DNA from: Amorphophallus konjac
Lineage: Eukaryota; Streptophyta; Magnoliopsida; Alismatales; Araceae
DNA length: 64,000 nucleotides
Reading direction: 5' to 3'
Assembly (NCBI GenBank): GCA_022559845.1
Contig: CM040117.1
Span: 17,260,856-17,324,855 of the forward strand
The position numbers and the translations under genes are program-made. Shown here piece by piece: positions 22,854 to 34,796 of this stretch; the stretch's first letter is position 1; each line of letters begins with the position of its first letter. Under the pieces are notes generated by a model. It had not been told where the DNA came from and did no database searches. It was given only the letters and a program-made list of their open reading frames with translations.

Positions 22854-24677
22854 TGTTGGGTGTTGCATTCCCACATTATTTTTGACCTTGGTTTTGATGA
22901 TAACAAAATATTGTGTGTTTGTGGAGAAAATATTTGTCATGTGGTTAAATGATTTCAAAACTTTATGTGTTTGGAAGAGCATGTGTTTTGAATGTCTTTT
23001 GATGTTCTTGTGATGGAATGATGCCAAAGATGGTGGTTCATGTTTTATAACTCCATTTACTTGTTGCAATGTGCATTTGAATGTGTATAGATATGGAGTT
23101 TTATGTGGAAGAATCAAGTTAAGGAGAACTCAATTTTTGATACATAAACTAACTTGATGTTTGTGTTTTTACAGGTTCAAGGATGGTTTTTAAACCCTCT
23201 CATGTCAAGTGGATGATGGTAATATCTAACCATTTCTTATGCTTGATTTGAATGGGAGTTTTGAGAAGTTTTAGTTTTAACTTGTCTTCACATGGCTTTA
23301 TGTGTGTGTTGTTTTCAAGAACATCTTCCATGAGATGTTATTGCCTTGTATGAGTTTCTTGCATCTCTAAGATGAGATATTTAAGTTTTCAAATGTGCTT
23401 ATTTGATTCTCATGAAACGTGTTGAAATTTGGTTTGAATGGTCCAAATACTTTGTTAAAAGCATGGTAAATATATCATGATTGTTGGATGTGTTTTTGAT
23501 GCTTAAACTTGGCAAAAACTGGTGTTTTGTAAACCCTCTCTGCAGGGGTCGACCCATGGGCTCGACCCTTAGAGTTTCTGTCTGGACAGAACTCATGTTT
23601 GTGACCCAGTGTGCAGGGGTCGACCCATGGGGTCAACCCACACTGCATGGGTCGACCCCTGGGTTCTGGGTCGTTATCTTGCTTCTGCCCGTCCTCTGGT
23701 TGTCCAGGGGTCGACCCATAGGGTCGACCCATTCCGGCACGGGTTTTGCGAATCCGATTGAAACCCTTTCTAAACCCTATGAAACTTTACCAAAACACCC
23801 CCCTTTAGTTACTAATCATGTTTAGGTGTTTCTGACACACATTGGGAGAGTTTTATGTGTCTTTTCCCCACCCCTCTATATATATCATTGTGAACTCCGA
23901 ATTTGACAAGAGAGAAACCTAATGTGCTATCTTTCTCTTATCTTGTAGGTGAAGAAAGGGGGAAAAGGAAGGAGGGGATATTGCAAGGTGGATTTCATCT
24001 CCAACAAAGCATTTCTGGAGATTGTGGAAGAAGAGAAAGAAGAGCGGATCGACGAGAGGATCAAGAGGAAGCTTGAATCACCGTCATCCGACCTCCCTCC
24101 GAACCGGGAATCAAAGAAGATCATTTTCAGCCCTTTCTACATATGGGGATTCATTTCTTCACTCTTTTCCCATCTATTCCAGTCATTTACTCTTCGTTTA
24201 TGAGCATGTATTGAACATATCATTTATTTCTAAACTTTAACTCTGTGTGTGGTGAACCGTCTGCGTACGGTTGTGATCATATCTTGCCGCGAGTGTTGCG
24301 GTGTGTGTGTGTGGATTGATCTCGCTGTTGAATCGTTGTGGAGACGAAGTCTCCGTGTGTGTTGGAGTATATTCTCCGTGTGCTTCGTTGTGAAGCAAGT
24401 GAAGCCTCACCGGTTCGGTGAGAGGTGGACGTAGGGAGCCCGTCGTGGTCCCGAACCACCTTAAAATTCCCGTGTCCTGTGGTTGCTTGCTTGTACATTT
24501 TCTTATTCCAACACATTCGAGTGTGCTCGGAGAGATTGAGTGAACTAGATTTATTTCTGTTCAACTTGTCTTTCATCAATCTCATTAATTTCGCATATTT
24601 TTTAAAATCTGTAATTTCGTGTGGGGGACAATTCAACCCCCCCTTCTTGTCCGCGTACATTGTTATCTGGGCCAACA
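22854..24677 (+). repeat. 3' LTR of C
   Basis: Second copy of the LTR. The TATA box is at 23876-23886 and the palindrome cluster at 23541-23733. It differs from the 5' copy by scattered substitutions and by gain and loss of 13-bp palindrome units. Confidence 0.92.
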
Positions 24678-27470
24678 TGCTTCATTAGACCTAGCACATC
24701 CCCTTGGGGTGCGCCGGTTCTATTTATCAAAAAGAAGGATGGTTCTCTCAGACTATGCATCGATTACCGGTGACTAAATCAGCTTACAATCAAAAATAAG
24801 TATCCGTTGCCGCGTATTGATGAGCTCTTCGATCAGCTTTCGGGAGCAGAATATTTCTCTAAGATTGATCTCAGATAAGGTTATCATCAGCTGAGAAGTA
24901 AAGAAGAAGACATTTATAAATCGGCTTTTCGAAGTCGTTGTGGCCACTATGAATTCGTGGTAATGCCATTTGGGTTAACTAATGCCCCAACAGCATTTAT
25001 GCAACTTATGAACAGTGTCTTCCAGCCATACCTGGATCAATTCATTATCGTCTTCATCGATGATATCCTGATATACTCCAAGACAAGAGAAGAACATGAA
25101 GAACATCTAAGGATAGCTTTGCAAACACTTAGAGAACACAAGCTTTATGCCAAACTCAATAAGTGTGAATTCTGGCTCGAGGAAGTCTCATTCCTAGGCC
25201 ACATTATTTCAAAAGAAGGTATTACTGTGGATCCTTTTAAGGTAGAAGCTGTCAAGAATTGGAGTCGGCCTACGACTGTGTCTGAAGTAAGGAGCTTTCT
25301 GGGTCTAGCTGGTTATTACAGAAGATTCATTAAGGACTTCTCAAAGATAGCAGTTCCTTTAACTAGACTCACCAGAAAAGAAAATCATTTTGTCTGGTCA
25401 GAGGAATGTGAGAAGAATTTCCAAACTCTTAAGAATCATCTTACAACATCCCCTGTTTTGTCACTACCAATGGAGGGTGGTGGATTCGAAGTGTATACGG
25501 ATGCGTCTGGCATTGGCTTAGGATGCGTTCTCATGCAGAATGGAAAGGTGATCTGTTATTCTTCAAGACAACTGAAACGGCACGAGGAAAACTATCCTGT
25601 GCATGATTTAGAATTAGCAGCAGTTATTTTCGCCTTTAAAATTTGGCGTCGTTATCTTTATGGAGAAAAGTTTACGATCTACTCAGACCACAAGAGCTTG
25701 AAATACTTATTCTCTCAAAAAGAGCTTAACATGAGGCAGAGGAGGTGGTTAGAATATCTCAAAGACTTTGATTTTGCTATTCAATATCATCCTGGCAAGG
25801 CTAATGCTGTAGCAGATGCACTCAGCAGAAAATCAATAGGTATGCTATCAAGTCTTATGATAAGCGTAACTAACCTTATTCCTCAATTTACTCAATTGAA
25901 CTTAGATATTGACATAAAGGAAGAAGATTGTTTCATAGCCAATATCCGAGCTCAACCTACATTGATAGAAGATCTGGTCAAGCTGCAAAATGATGATCCT
26001 ATATTACTAGAAATTGAGGCCAATATTGAACAAAAGCCAGATTTTTCTATTTCCAATGACAAAAGATTATTATTTAAGGGCCGAATATGTATTCCAGATC
26101 CTGAGGCTACAAAGAAACTGATCCTAGATGAAGCACATAATTCCAAGTACACCATTCATCCAGGAGGTACAAAGATGTATCAAGAACTCAAAAGAAATTT
26201 CTGGTGGCGCAATATGAAGAGACTGATAGCTGATTTCGTGTCCCATTGCCTCACTTGTCAACAAGTAAAAGCAGAACATTTTAGACCCGCAGGTAAATTG
26301 CATCCCTTACATATTCCTGAATGAAAGTGGGAGAGTATAGGGATGGATTTCATTATGGGGTTACCTAAGACAAGAGGTGGACATGATGGCATATGGGTAA
26401 TCATAGATCTATTGACTAAATCTGCACATTTTATACCAATAAAGAGTCGATGGTCTGTGGATATCCTGGCAGCATTATACATAAAAGAAATCGTCAAGTT
26501 ACATGGTGTCCTTGTCACTATTATATCAGATAGAGATCCCCGATTTACATCACAATTCTGGAAGGGCCTACAACATTCACTGGGGACTAGATTGAATTTT
26601 AGCACAGCCTTTCATCCACAAACTGATGGTCAGACGGAAAGAACAAATCAAGTAGTAGAGGATATGCTCAGAGCTTGTGCTATTGACTTTGGAGGTAGTT
26701 GGCATGATCACTTACCTCTAGTAGAGTTTGCTTATAACAATAGCTATCAGGCAAGCATACAAATGGCACCTTTTGAAGCCTTATATGGAAAAAGATGTCG
26801 ATCACCAATATGTTGGAGTGAAATGGGGGAAAGACAATTCTTAGGCCCCGATATTATCAGAGATTCTACAGAGAAAATAAAACTCATTCAGGAAAGAATG
26901 AAGATGGCGCAAGATAGGCAAAAAGCTTATGCCGACGATCGAAGACGTGACTTGGAGTTTCAGGTAGGAGATCATGTATATTTGAAGGTTTCTCCAGGTC
27001 GTGGTATTCGAAGATTTGGCATTAAAGGAAAGCGAACTCCAAGATTCATTGGCCCGTTTGAAATTCTTGAAAGGGTCGGTGAAGTAGCTTATAAGCTGAC
27101 TTTACCCTCACAATTAGTAGGAGTTCATGACGTATTTCACGTCTTCATGCTAAAGAAGTATGTATATGATCCTGACCACATTATCACTTATGACAATCTT
27201 GAGATTCAGAAGGACTTAACATACGAACAAACACCGATAAAGATTCTGGAACGAGAAGTGCGTCAACTACGAAATAAGGTTATCTCGATGGTCAAAATTC
27301 AATGGAAGAAAACATGGACATATGAAGTAACATGGGAAACCGAAGCAGCCATGAGAAAAAGATTTTCAAAATTATTTAATTGTAAGTACACTCTCCACAA
27401 TCCATGTATTGAATTTGGGGACCAAATTCTTCTAAGTGGGGGAGGGTGTAGTGCCCCAGAATTTATATAA
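24678..27470 (+). pseudogene. pol: RT, RNase H, integrase and chromodomain of B
   Basis: The polyprotein resumes after C. RT begins at once, with stops near 24770 (TGA) and 24878 (TAA). From 24957 it is open to 26324, with FIDDILIYS (RT catalytic), [17 protein letters not shown] and SDHKSLKYL (RNase H), and the integrase HHCC zinc finger near the end. A TGA at 26322-26324 separates it from 26343-27470, which has integrase D, D and E motifs (MDFIMG, SDRDPRF, QTDGQTERTNQ), a GPFEIL module and a chromodomain-like C-terminus (LRNKVISMVKIQW, TWETEA). The frame runs past the polypurine tract into the LTR. All single stops fit C-to-T or G-to-A changes. Confidence 0.9.
27434..27446 (+). other. polypurine tract of B
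   Basis: AAGTGGGGGAGGG sits directly before the 3' LTR and would prime plus-strand DNA synthesis. Confidence 0.85.
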
Positions 27471-30400
27471 GTTATTTCTAGATTATTTTATAATTTATTT
27501 GTAATTTATAAGGGCTAAATAAATTTATAAAAGGATTATTGAGTTTATTAGCCATTATAAGGCCCAATTGTGTTAATCAATTAACCTAATCTACTAAACA
27601 AATCAAAAAGGTTTAAAGACCAGGCCCATTTAATTTGGCCCATATTCTAGAAGGTTATTAAGCCTATTCACGGATTTTAAAGGATAAACACCACTTAATA
27701 GGATAACTAGATGAAAAATAAATAAAAGAGTTTTATTAAAATTAAAATTCTGAATGTGTCGAATGTAACGGTCCATCAGGCGACCGCCACAGTCTTGTGA
27801 CGCGTATACCCTAGACCGTCACAGCCTGCAAGTTCCGTAAGTAAGAGAATGTATAAAAAGATTAGAACTTGATGATCCTATCCATAAGAGACCTAATTAG
27901 AATGACATGTAAAATCACTAGGGACTCTTAGAAGTCAGGTTTTAGCAGAATAATGATAGATACAAATTATATAAATAATTATATAGGATAATTAGCAAAA
28001 GAGTTTGATTAATGTTGAACTCTGGGGACATTGAATGTAACGGTCTATCGTGAGACCGTCACATGCTTGTAACGCAGGGGTCTACAACCGTTACACCCTG
28101 TTAGTTCCGTGAAGGAAAGAACGAGTAGAAAGATCAGAACCTTGAGAGCTTATCCACTAGGGATCGACTTGGGAGAGTTCATAACACTATTAAGGACTTT
28201 TAGGGATTAGATTCTGGCAGATTAAGGACTCTAGAATTGATCTAATCCTCAAACCCTAGCTAGAACTCTATAAATAGGACCTAGTTCTGAACTGCGCGAC
28301 CCTTACTTTTACTCGGGTGGAATCAAGGTAAGGAGTCATAATCTCAGGTAAGTTCTTTAGAGGAATTTATTTACAATACTTTAGACTAACTCCTCTCCAA
28401 ATTTCACGTCTTTAGGTCAAGAGGTCGTGGAGTTAGAGCCCAAGGAAGTTGCTGAAAAGTCACAGGAAGAGGAGAACTAGGGCACGTTTTTCAAACCCTA
28501 AATTAGAAGTTTAAACCCAAGTTAAGAGGTAGGTTATCTCATGAACGGTAAAAACATCTTGATAGGACTAAAAAGCCTCTAGTTTGATTGAATTCCATGC
28601 ATGATAGATCATGAATTTCATGTTTTAATAGTTCTATGCATTCATACATCTCTTAGCCCTAAGTAGAAAAATTAAAAGATGTTATCTTGTCTATTCACTG
28701 AAACCCATGCATGTAGATAGCCTATACTTTGTTATCATGCCTAGGATAGACATGGTATTTGATTTACAAACATGATGTGTGTTGATCTCTTAGGTTTCAT
28801 GTCAGTTTCTGTCAGCAGACGCTCTGACGCATCATTGTAGGACCGTCACATACATGTAACGGCCTTACGACAGACCGTCACACACTCTGTTATGTTTCGT
28901 TTCACTGTTGTCTCTAACGCACCAGGACAGGAGCGTTACATTACTGTAACGGCCCCTCGATAGACCGTCACAGACACTGTGACGCACCCCTGTTAGACCG
29001 TTAGACTCTGTGTTCTGTCAGCTCATGACAGAATAGTTACCAATTAAGTTTACTTATAATTAACCCTAGATAGCTAAGTTTTAACCTGTTATGTGACTCT
29101 TCAGTTATCTAATTGTTTAAGATAGGTATTGCATGTTATTTTAAGTTATGCTAGTTTCATGTACCAAAAATTCTATAGTTTGTATTTAAATCATGATTTT
29201 CCAAAATTGTATTAATGGAGTTTTATCATGGTTTCACATCATTACACCTTCACTCTTTATCAATGGAGTCGTTTCTATAAGTACATGGCACATATTCCGG
29301 TATGTTGTCCATTAGTTCACTTTGCACTATAGGAACATTATTCTTGGACTTGAGGACCTCTCTATTGGATATTCCTTCCAATAGACTAGGAAATCTTATT
29401 TCAAGGCCTCCGTAATTCTCCGCGAGTCTGGGATTCCCACTAGGACGCCGAGTTGGTTGTACCATTAAAGCCCATTGATTAGACTACACTATCGATGTTT
29501 TCTGATTATCAGTAATGTAGTGGCTCTGTGTTGGACTGTCAGGCACATGTAACGGCCCAATATAAGACCGTCACATTCATCTGAGTTTGAATTCTTGATT
29601 CAGGGTTCAGACTAATGTAACGGCCTAATCCTGGACCGTCACATAATGTAACGGCCCAATGCATGACCGTCACCTTTCTCTAAGTCCATTTTTATTGTTC
29701 TGGACTCGGATCATTGTAACGGCCCACTACTGGAGCGTTACATGATGTAACGGCCCAGTAAACGACCGTCACATTGCTTAAGTACTTAACCCAAGGTTTG
29801 ACCCAAGGGTTGATATTCCAAAGGTTCTAGATGAAATAATGATAGTCTAGAACTTATAATATTGATCAAGAAACTTAATATAATGATTGGAAAGAGAAAA
29901 GAATATACAGTTATGCTGTCGATTTATTTCCGTGAGCATGACATTGTTTAAATCTTTTTCTTGATCTCTCATACTCTAAATTGAAGCATTCATTCATTAA
30001 TTATTGTTATCATGAGTTATTGACCATATTATATTCTTGGCCATACTTTATTGTTACACTCATGGAAGTAGCTTGATTTATACGTGAAGATGCAGTTCGG
30101 GCGCTGATTTTGTCCAAGGGCTCTATGCTAGTCCCCACGGCTGATTGCCGGAAACATACTATTTTATAAATCATGAGGTATGATGCTACTGGCGTCGCAT
30201 TGCGCTGGGAGTACTTTCTTTCTAAATAAGTGAAATCCATGAGCACTCGTGAAAATCTAGTGAATTGCTACATGATTGACATTCTCGTGCGTAACCTTTA
30301 TTGTTAAGAAAGTGAAAGTGAAAGTCCATTCTCGATACATTCTTATTCATGAAAGGCCAAATATCATGTTCTTGTTACATTCATCCTTGTTCATTCTTGT

Positions 30401-30925
30401 TCACTCTATCTTACATGATTATCGTGTTACTTTGGTTTAATCGCATGATATTCGCATTCGCATGATTTTGCCTTACTTCTTTAGAGCTAAATTGTTAATT
30501 ACTTTAATAGTGCCGTCATGTTGATGCGAAGATACCTACTGGACAAGTGTGCTCATTACCTATTTCCAATCTTTTTCAAGAAATGAAAGTGAGTCTAATT
30601 CGGGTTCATAATGTTCAAGTAGCGGATCCGAGAGTGAATAAAGATGAGCGAAGACTTAGGAAGTCTATATTGTTTAGATGGAGTCAATGTAATTTTCCTA
30701 TTTCTTGAGTCTAGTAGAGTGAAAGATGGTGGAAAAAGTTATTGTATTTTGAATATGTGATTGATAACGGAATGAAGTTGGATTTTAGTAAATATTGTGC
30801 AATTACATTCCTTTTGTGTGATTGTCTTGCGCTCTGATCGTTCTTGCTTGCAAGAGGCTTATCATGTCGGCTGTTCGCGCTCCCTAAGTTAGTTTTTAGC
30901 TGAAATAAAGCCTCAGGGTGTGACA
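27447..30925 (+). repeat. 3' LTR of B (3479 bp)
   Basis: Matches the 5' LTR nearly throughout; the TATA box is at 28268-28277. The first LTR bases overlap the end of the pol frame by 24 nt. Differences from the 5' copy are scattered single bases and small indels. Confidence 0.93.
29352..29463 (+). other. conserved 110-nt module, B 3' LTR
   Basis: Same as the 5' LTR copy apart from a few transitions. Confidence 0.8.
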
Positions 30926-32220
30926 TCATCTGCTTCCACCAAAATTCCCAGTGATACTTCTATGAGTCAGGAAGATTTCAAAGATGGTTTTGCGTCGATC
31001 GGAGTTCTGGATCGCCGGTAGCAATTCTTTTCGTGATGGCGCACAGATCTGGCCGAACCTGCTGTCCAGATCTAGAGTTTCCTAATTACAAATTTCCCCA
31101 GATCTCCTCTCAAGCCATCAGGAGCTTCCTTTCAGAGTGATTGTAGGATTTTGAGTTCTCTTCGCGCTGCCGCCGATCTTGTCTCGATCCGAGACCTGTG
31201 CTGATCGTGGCGACGATTCTTGTGGGATCGCGCAAGCTGATCTTTACAGACCCGACTCAGAACCAGATCTGACTTCCAGAGTCTGCCTCGCCTCATCCCG
31301 TCCAGATCTGTGCAAGTGCTTTGGTCTGTGTCTTCCTCTGGACGCCGCCGATGAGCTCCCACAAACGGCGCCTTGATCTGACATCGACAACCAATTTTCC
31401 CATAGTTAATTGTCTTCTGTGTAGTTCTGAGTGCACAAAACCAGAAGCTCAGTTCAGTCACTGCTGCGCCCAGATCTGAAAGAATCTGTTCACGCCCTTC
31501 AGAGTGGACAAACTACATCCTATCATCGACGTTCTCCAACAAACGGCGCTCCGATCCGCCATCGAATCTTGGCGTACCGGCCGCCGCACGTTTGCTACAC
31601 AGGGTGACCCGCGCGGACAGAACCGAGTCGACTTCCATTCGGCTCACCCGATCGGCTCCGACTTGCGTCCCTCGCCTCCTGCGAGTGTGGCCCGTCAACC
31701 CGGGTTCCAGCAACCCCAAAAGTGGTCTTTGTAGCCCTTTACCTCCATGCGTGGAGTGGGCGAATATTTCTGAAATTGTAATTTTAACGATTGTGTGTAT
31801 TGGGGTTGTTTGAATTCGGCCGGGAATTCTTCCCCACGCCTAGTCGTGGAGGTACGTGCTCGTTCCTCTCTCACTTTGCTGGTTTAGTATATAATCATAG
31901 ATGCTGTGTTTGTGAGATTAGGGCCGATAGCTAGTTCTAAATCACCGTGATTGTGAGTTGTGAGCGCCCGTTCCTTAGCTCCAGTCGAGCACCGAGCTCG
32001 GACTGCACCACCCTAGGCGACAGTGGTTCCTTAACCGCTGCGATCCCCGCGTTTCCCTCACAAGGGACGATCGTCAGGTTAGCTAGAGTGCTGTTGAGAG
32101 ACGTCTCCACCCGAAGAACACCACGGTGGTCAGCCGCCCGGCTTGCCTTTACCGTGTTAGTGCTGGCCGCACATCAAGTCAGTCGTACGTCTTAGCCCGG
32201 TCGTCATCCGTCCCGCATCA
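30926..32220 (+). repeat. 5' LTR of E, second part
   Basis: It resumes with the tcatc duplication (30926-30930), matches 35650-36947 and ends CCGCATCA. It contains many CCAGATCTG palindromes (31045-31475). Frames such as 31592-31813 are repeated in both LTRs and look like untranslated sequence. Confidence 0.9.
31045..31475. repeat. CCAGATCTG palindrome cluster in E 5' LTR
   Basis: Six (C)CAGATCT(G) sites occur within 430 bp, plus several CTGATCT half-sites. The same cluster is at 35765-36205 in the 3' LTR. It lies downstream of the TATA box, so it would be transcribed. Confidence 0.6.
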
Positions 32221-32223
32221 AAT

Positions 32224-32234
32224 TGGTATCAGAG
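32224..32234 (+). other. primer binding site of E
   Basis: TGGTATCAGAG follows the LTR end by three bases. It matches the initiator-Met site for 11 bases and then diverges (AGTC). Confidence 0.7.
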
Positions 32235-32544
32235 AGTCGGTTTAAGTCTAGGGTCATTTAAGTCCAAGGTTGCATTCCAATATTCGGTATATTAAAAGGT
32301 GTCGTCCGATCATTAGGCTACGCCTATCGGGAAGGCCGCACACTTGCGCGAGTGATCTTCGGATCGATTAGCTCCGCCACGTACCGAGTCTTTGTTTAAG
32401 TCTAGGTTCCTAGTTAGTGCATTCCAACATAGTCGTGTCTCAGTGTTTAGTTGAGTCTCATTTCAACTTTACATCATATTTTTGGGTCGTGTCTAGTGTC
32501 GTGTCCAAGTGTCGGCATGGCCATCCATTAGCTCCCCGAGTCCC

Positions 32545-34188
32545 ATGGGTTCCCAAACGCCTAGTTCATATGAATGGTGGCAACACCACCAAGGATGGGG
32601 AATCCAACCCCACCACATCCGTAGGCCCGAAGCCTCGGACTTCTATGGAACCAAGGTCCCGAGCGACTACCTCAAGTGGGAAGCCACCATGGACGCATAT
32701 TTTGAGTGTTATACTATGTCCGAGGCAATGCAATTCTCTTTCGCCAAAGAGCGGCTTCTTCATGAGGCCGCCGAAAAGTGGGACTACATTGAACGCTTGA
32801 GAGAGGTTAGGAGGCAATGGCCCATCGAGTCATGGTGGGACATGAAGAGAGAGCTTAGGAAGGTCTACGTTCCTCAACCTGTCACCTCCAAGCGACCCCA
32901 CCCACTCACTTCCAACCAAGTGGGTCCAAGTCGGAATCAAAGACCCCCACACATAGATGAGCCTAGACCCAAGCCTAGGTCGATTGACTATGGGCGAGTC
33001 CACCATGATCTCCCTACTCCAACCCACACCGTTGCTGAACTTGTGCAAATGATTTCGGATCGGGTGAATAGGAGATGTACTTATATTGAATCGTTGGCCT
33101 CCCTTTGCCCACCTCCGAGATCGGTTATAGCCATACCCGAGCCTAGGGAGGCCATAGCTCGTAGCCCTTACCCAGCCCCATCTAAGGAGTCCCTAAGCCC
33201 TCTCCCCATCTTGGAGACCCCTCCTTCATCACCCGTGAGTGCTCCGTTGCCATCATCTCCTTCCGAACTTCATCCGGAGTCATCATATTCGGAGCCACTT
33301 CAGCCAGAGCTACCAGTGTTTTTAACGGGAAAGCTACTCATAGCCGAACCACTTCTTAGCTGTCTTAGGACTAGCTTGGTCCCTACCCCACCTTACTCTC
33401 CACCCTGGGAGCCAATACTCCCAACAGTCTCCATTAACTCCTATCACACCACTTTCAAGTCCTTTTGCTTCATAGAATGTGTAAAGGATCTATTAAGGAG
33501 TTTAGAATGTCAAAGGGAGTTGACATATACATTGGCCTTAGGGTCTAACCAACCCTATACCCATAGCTTTATTCTCCCATCTTTGGGGTCTATTACCTCG
33601 TTATACACCTTGGGTCCTATCACCACCGAGGTTCTGTTGCTCTTCCCCGTTCTCGATGAGCTTGCATTGGACCCCTCTTACGGTATTGCCGTCCCGAGGG
33701 AGGACCCATATCTACTCTATGAGACCACCGTCCCATCTACCATAACGGATGAAGGTGACAACCCACACCTCCAAGAATTTCACAATTGGGACCGTGACAT
33801 CTGGGAGTCCATCTCATGGGGTCACACATTCTTTAACACATTTTACCCCTTTTCTAGTGGGCCTCATGATCCACCACTTCCCTTCTACTTTGTCAAGGAA
33901 GTCCCCTACCACTCTCTTCCCACTCGGGCCAATCAAACTCCACATAGCAATAGGTCCGATTATTGGGAAGCATGGCATGCCTTACCTACATGTAGTGGTG
34001 ATGAACCTCTTAGCCCACCCACACCCATCTCTGATAGGAAGTCCTTGCATGCATGGTGTCTTTTTGGGTGTCTAGGAGTCCATAATCTTACCTACCTTTG
34101 GTTGCATCTAGTGCATGCATGGCACACATTCGGGTGTCCTGGCCCACCTTGCATATGTTTGGGTTGCACTAACCATAGGTTTGTCTAA
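32545..34188 (+). CDS. Gag-like protein with long proline-rich tail (element E)
   Basis: The frame is open from 32509; the first in-frame ATG is at 32545, giving about 547 residues with no internal stop. Residues about 25-115 resemble a Ty3/gypsy Gag: DFYGTKVP, then an alpha-helical stretch with W at regular spacing (YLKWEATMDAYF, SWWDMKRELRKVYVP). I see no zinc knuckle. The next 150 residues are rich in Pro and Ser. The last 250 residues match no family I know. Gag would build the virus-like particle. An unbroken frame of this length is unusual here, since the other gag and pol genes all carry stops. That suggests recent activity or constraint, or chance. Function of the tail is unknown. Confidence 0.6.
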   Translation: MGSQTPSSYEWWQHHQGWGIQPHHIRRPEASDFYGTKVPSDYLKWEATMDAYFECYTMSEAMQFSFAKERLLHEAAEKWDYIERLREVRRQWPIESWWDMKRELRKVYVPQPVTSKRPHPLTSNQVGPSRNQRPPHIDEPRPKPRSIDYGRVHHDLPTPTHTVAELVQMISDRVNRRCTYIESLASLCPPPRSVIAIPEPREAIARSPYPAPSKESLSPLPILETPPSSPVSAPLPSSPSELHPESSYSEPLQPELPVFLTGKLLIAEPLLSCLRTSLVPTPPYSPPWEPILPTVSINSYHTTFKSFCFIECVKDLLRSLECQRELTYTLALGSNQPYTHSFILPSLGSITSLYTLGPITTEVLLLFPVLDELALDPSYGIAVPREDPYLLYETTVPSTITDEGDNPHLQEFHNWDRDIWESISWGHTFFNTFYPFSSGPHDPPLPFYFVKEVPYHSLPTRANQTPHSNRSDYWEAWHALPTCSGDEPLSPPTPISDRKSLHAWCLFGCLGVHNLTYLWLHLVHAWHTFGCPGPPCICLGCTNHRFV

Positions 34189-34448
34189 GGTCACGTGTGT
34201 GTCTGTTTGTTTTTGTAGTTTGTTTTTCTTTCATGCATATGGATCGAGTTTGCATTAAGTCGTGTCCCAATCAAAAGGCCAGCCATGCACGTAAAAGGAA
34301 TTAGCTGATGCATGCTACACGTCCGTGAGTTCACAAGGGAGAGTACGTCATGATCAGGGTCATACCTGAACGGTCTCCTCTTGGGGCCGTAAAGCAACTC
34401 TAGGCCCGCGATACCCGCCCTTCCCAAGTCACGAGACAAGTGGGTTCA

Positions 34449-34538
34449 AATGCGTACGTTATTGAAGTACCGGATGACTATGGTGTTAGTTCGACATTCC
34501 ATGTTTCTAATCTGGTAGCATATCAGAACTCGCGGTGA
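34449..34538 (+). pseudogene. relic of integrase C-terminus (element E)
   Basis: About 29 codons ending in TGA encode a stretch containing VPDDYGVSSTFHVSNLVAY. This is the typical end of a gypsy polyprotein, in the beta-strand region after the integrase core. Everything between gag and this point is missing, so it marks the right edge of the internal deletion that made E non-autonomous. Confidence 0.7.
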
Positions 34539-34796
34539 TCCCTAGTGAGTTTCGGGCTTTATCCTTCTATTGTGAGTGACACACCACCCGAGAGTCCACC
34601 TCTTCCAGTCTCAACGCAAGCATATAGATTTTATACTGGATGAGCAGGTGATCATCACAAGGAATGGAGCCTACCAACACCTCTTAGTGCATTGGCGAGG
34701 ATGCCCCATGATGAACAATGCCTTGATCACATGCAGAGAGTTCAAGCTTCGGGACCCTTACTCGACAGGGTCGAGTTCCTCCCACCCGGGGAGAAT
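34539..34796 (+). other. 3' untranslated region of E
   Basis: About 260 bp between the pol relic and the 3' LTR. The short frame at 34576-34824 has no recognisable content. Confidence 0.5.

Larger units (their letters stand above)
17371..24677 (+). mobile_element. SIRE-like copia element C, gag only
   Basis: LTRs are 17371-19199 (1829 bp) and 22854-24677 (1824 bp), both TGTTGGGTG to GGCCAACA. A primer site (19202-19213) and polypurine tract (22840-22852) adjoin them. The interior (3.65 kb) encodes a SIRE-type Gag and nothing from pol, so C is a non-autonomous TR-GAG-like copia element. It sits in B's RT region with target ggctt/tgctt. The two LTRs are very similar, so insertion is younger than B. 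Several AGGGGGAG tracts precede the 3' LTR, as in SIRE/Maximus elements. Confidence 0.9.
11500..30925 (+). mobile_element. Tekay-type chromovirus B (Ty3/gypsy), split by C
   Basis: A full-length element flanked by TCATC (11495-11499 and 30926-30930). LTRs are 11500-14958 and 27447-30925. The interior encodes Gag with two zinc knuckles, protease (DTGAS), RT (FIDDIL), RNase H, integrase and a C-terminal chromodomain-like module. The order RT-RH-INT places it in Ty3/gypsy, and the chromodomain and sequence style suggest the Tekay/Del clade. It inserted into E's 5' LTR, was later hit by C in pol, and is inactivated by several stops and one frameshift. Its leader also holds a Cassandra-like TRIM segment. 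Confidence 0.92.
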
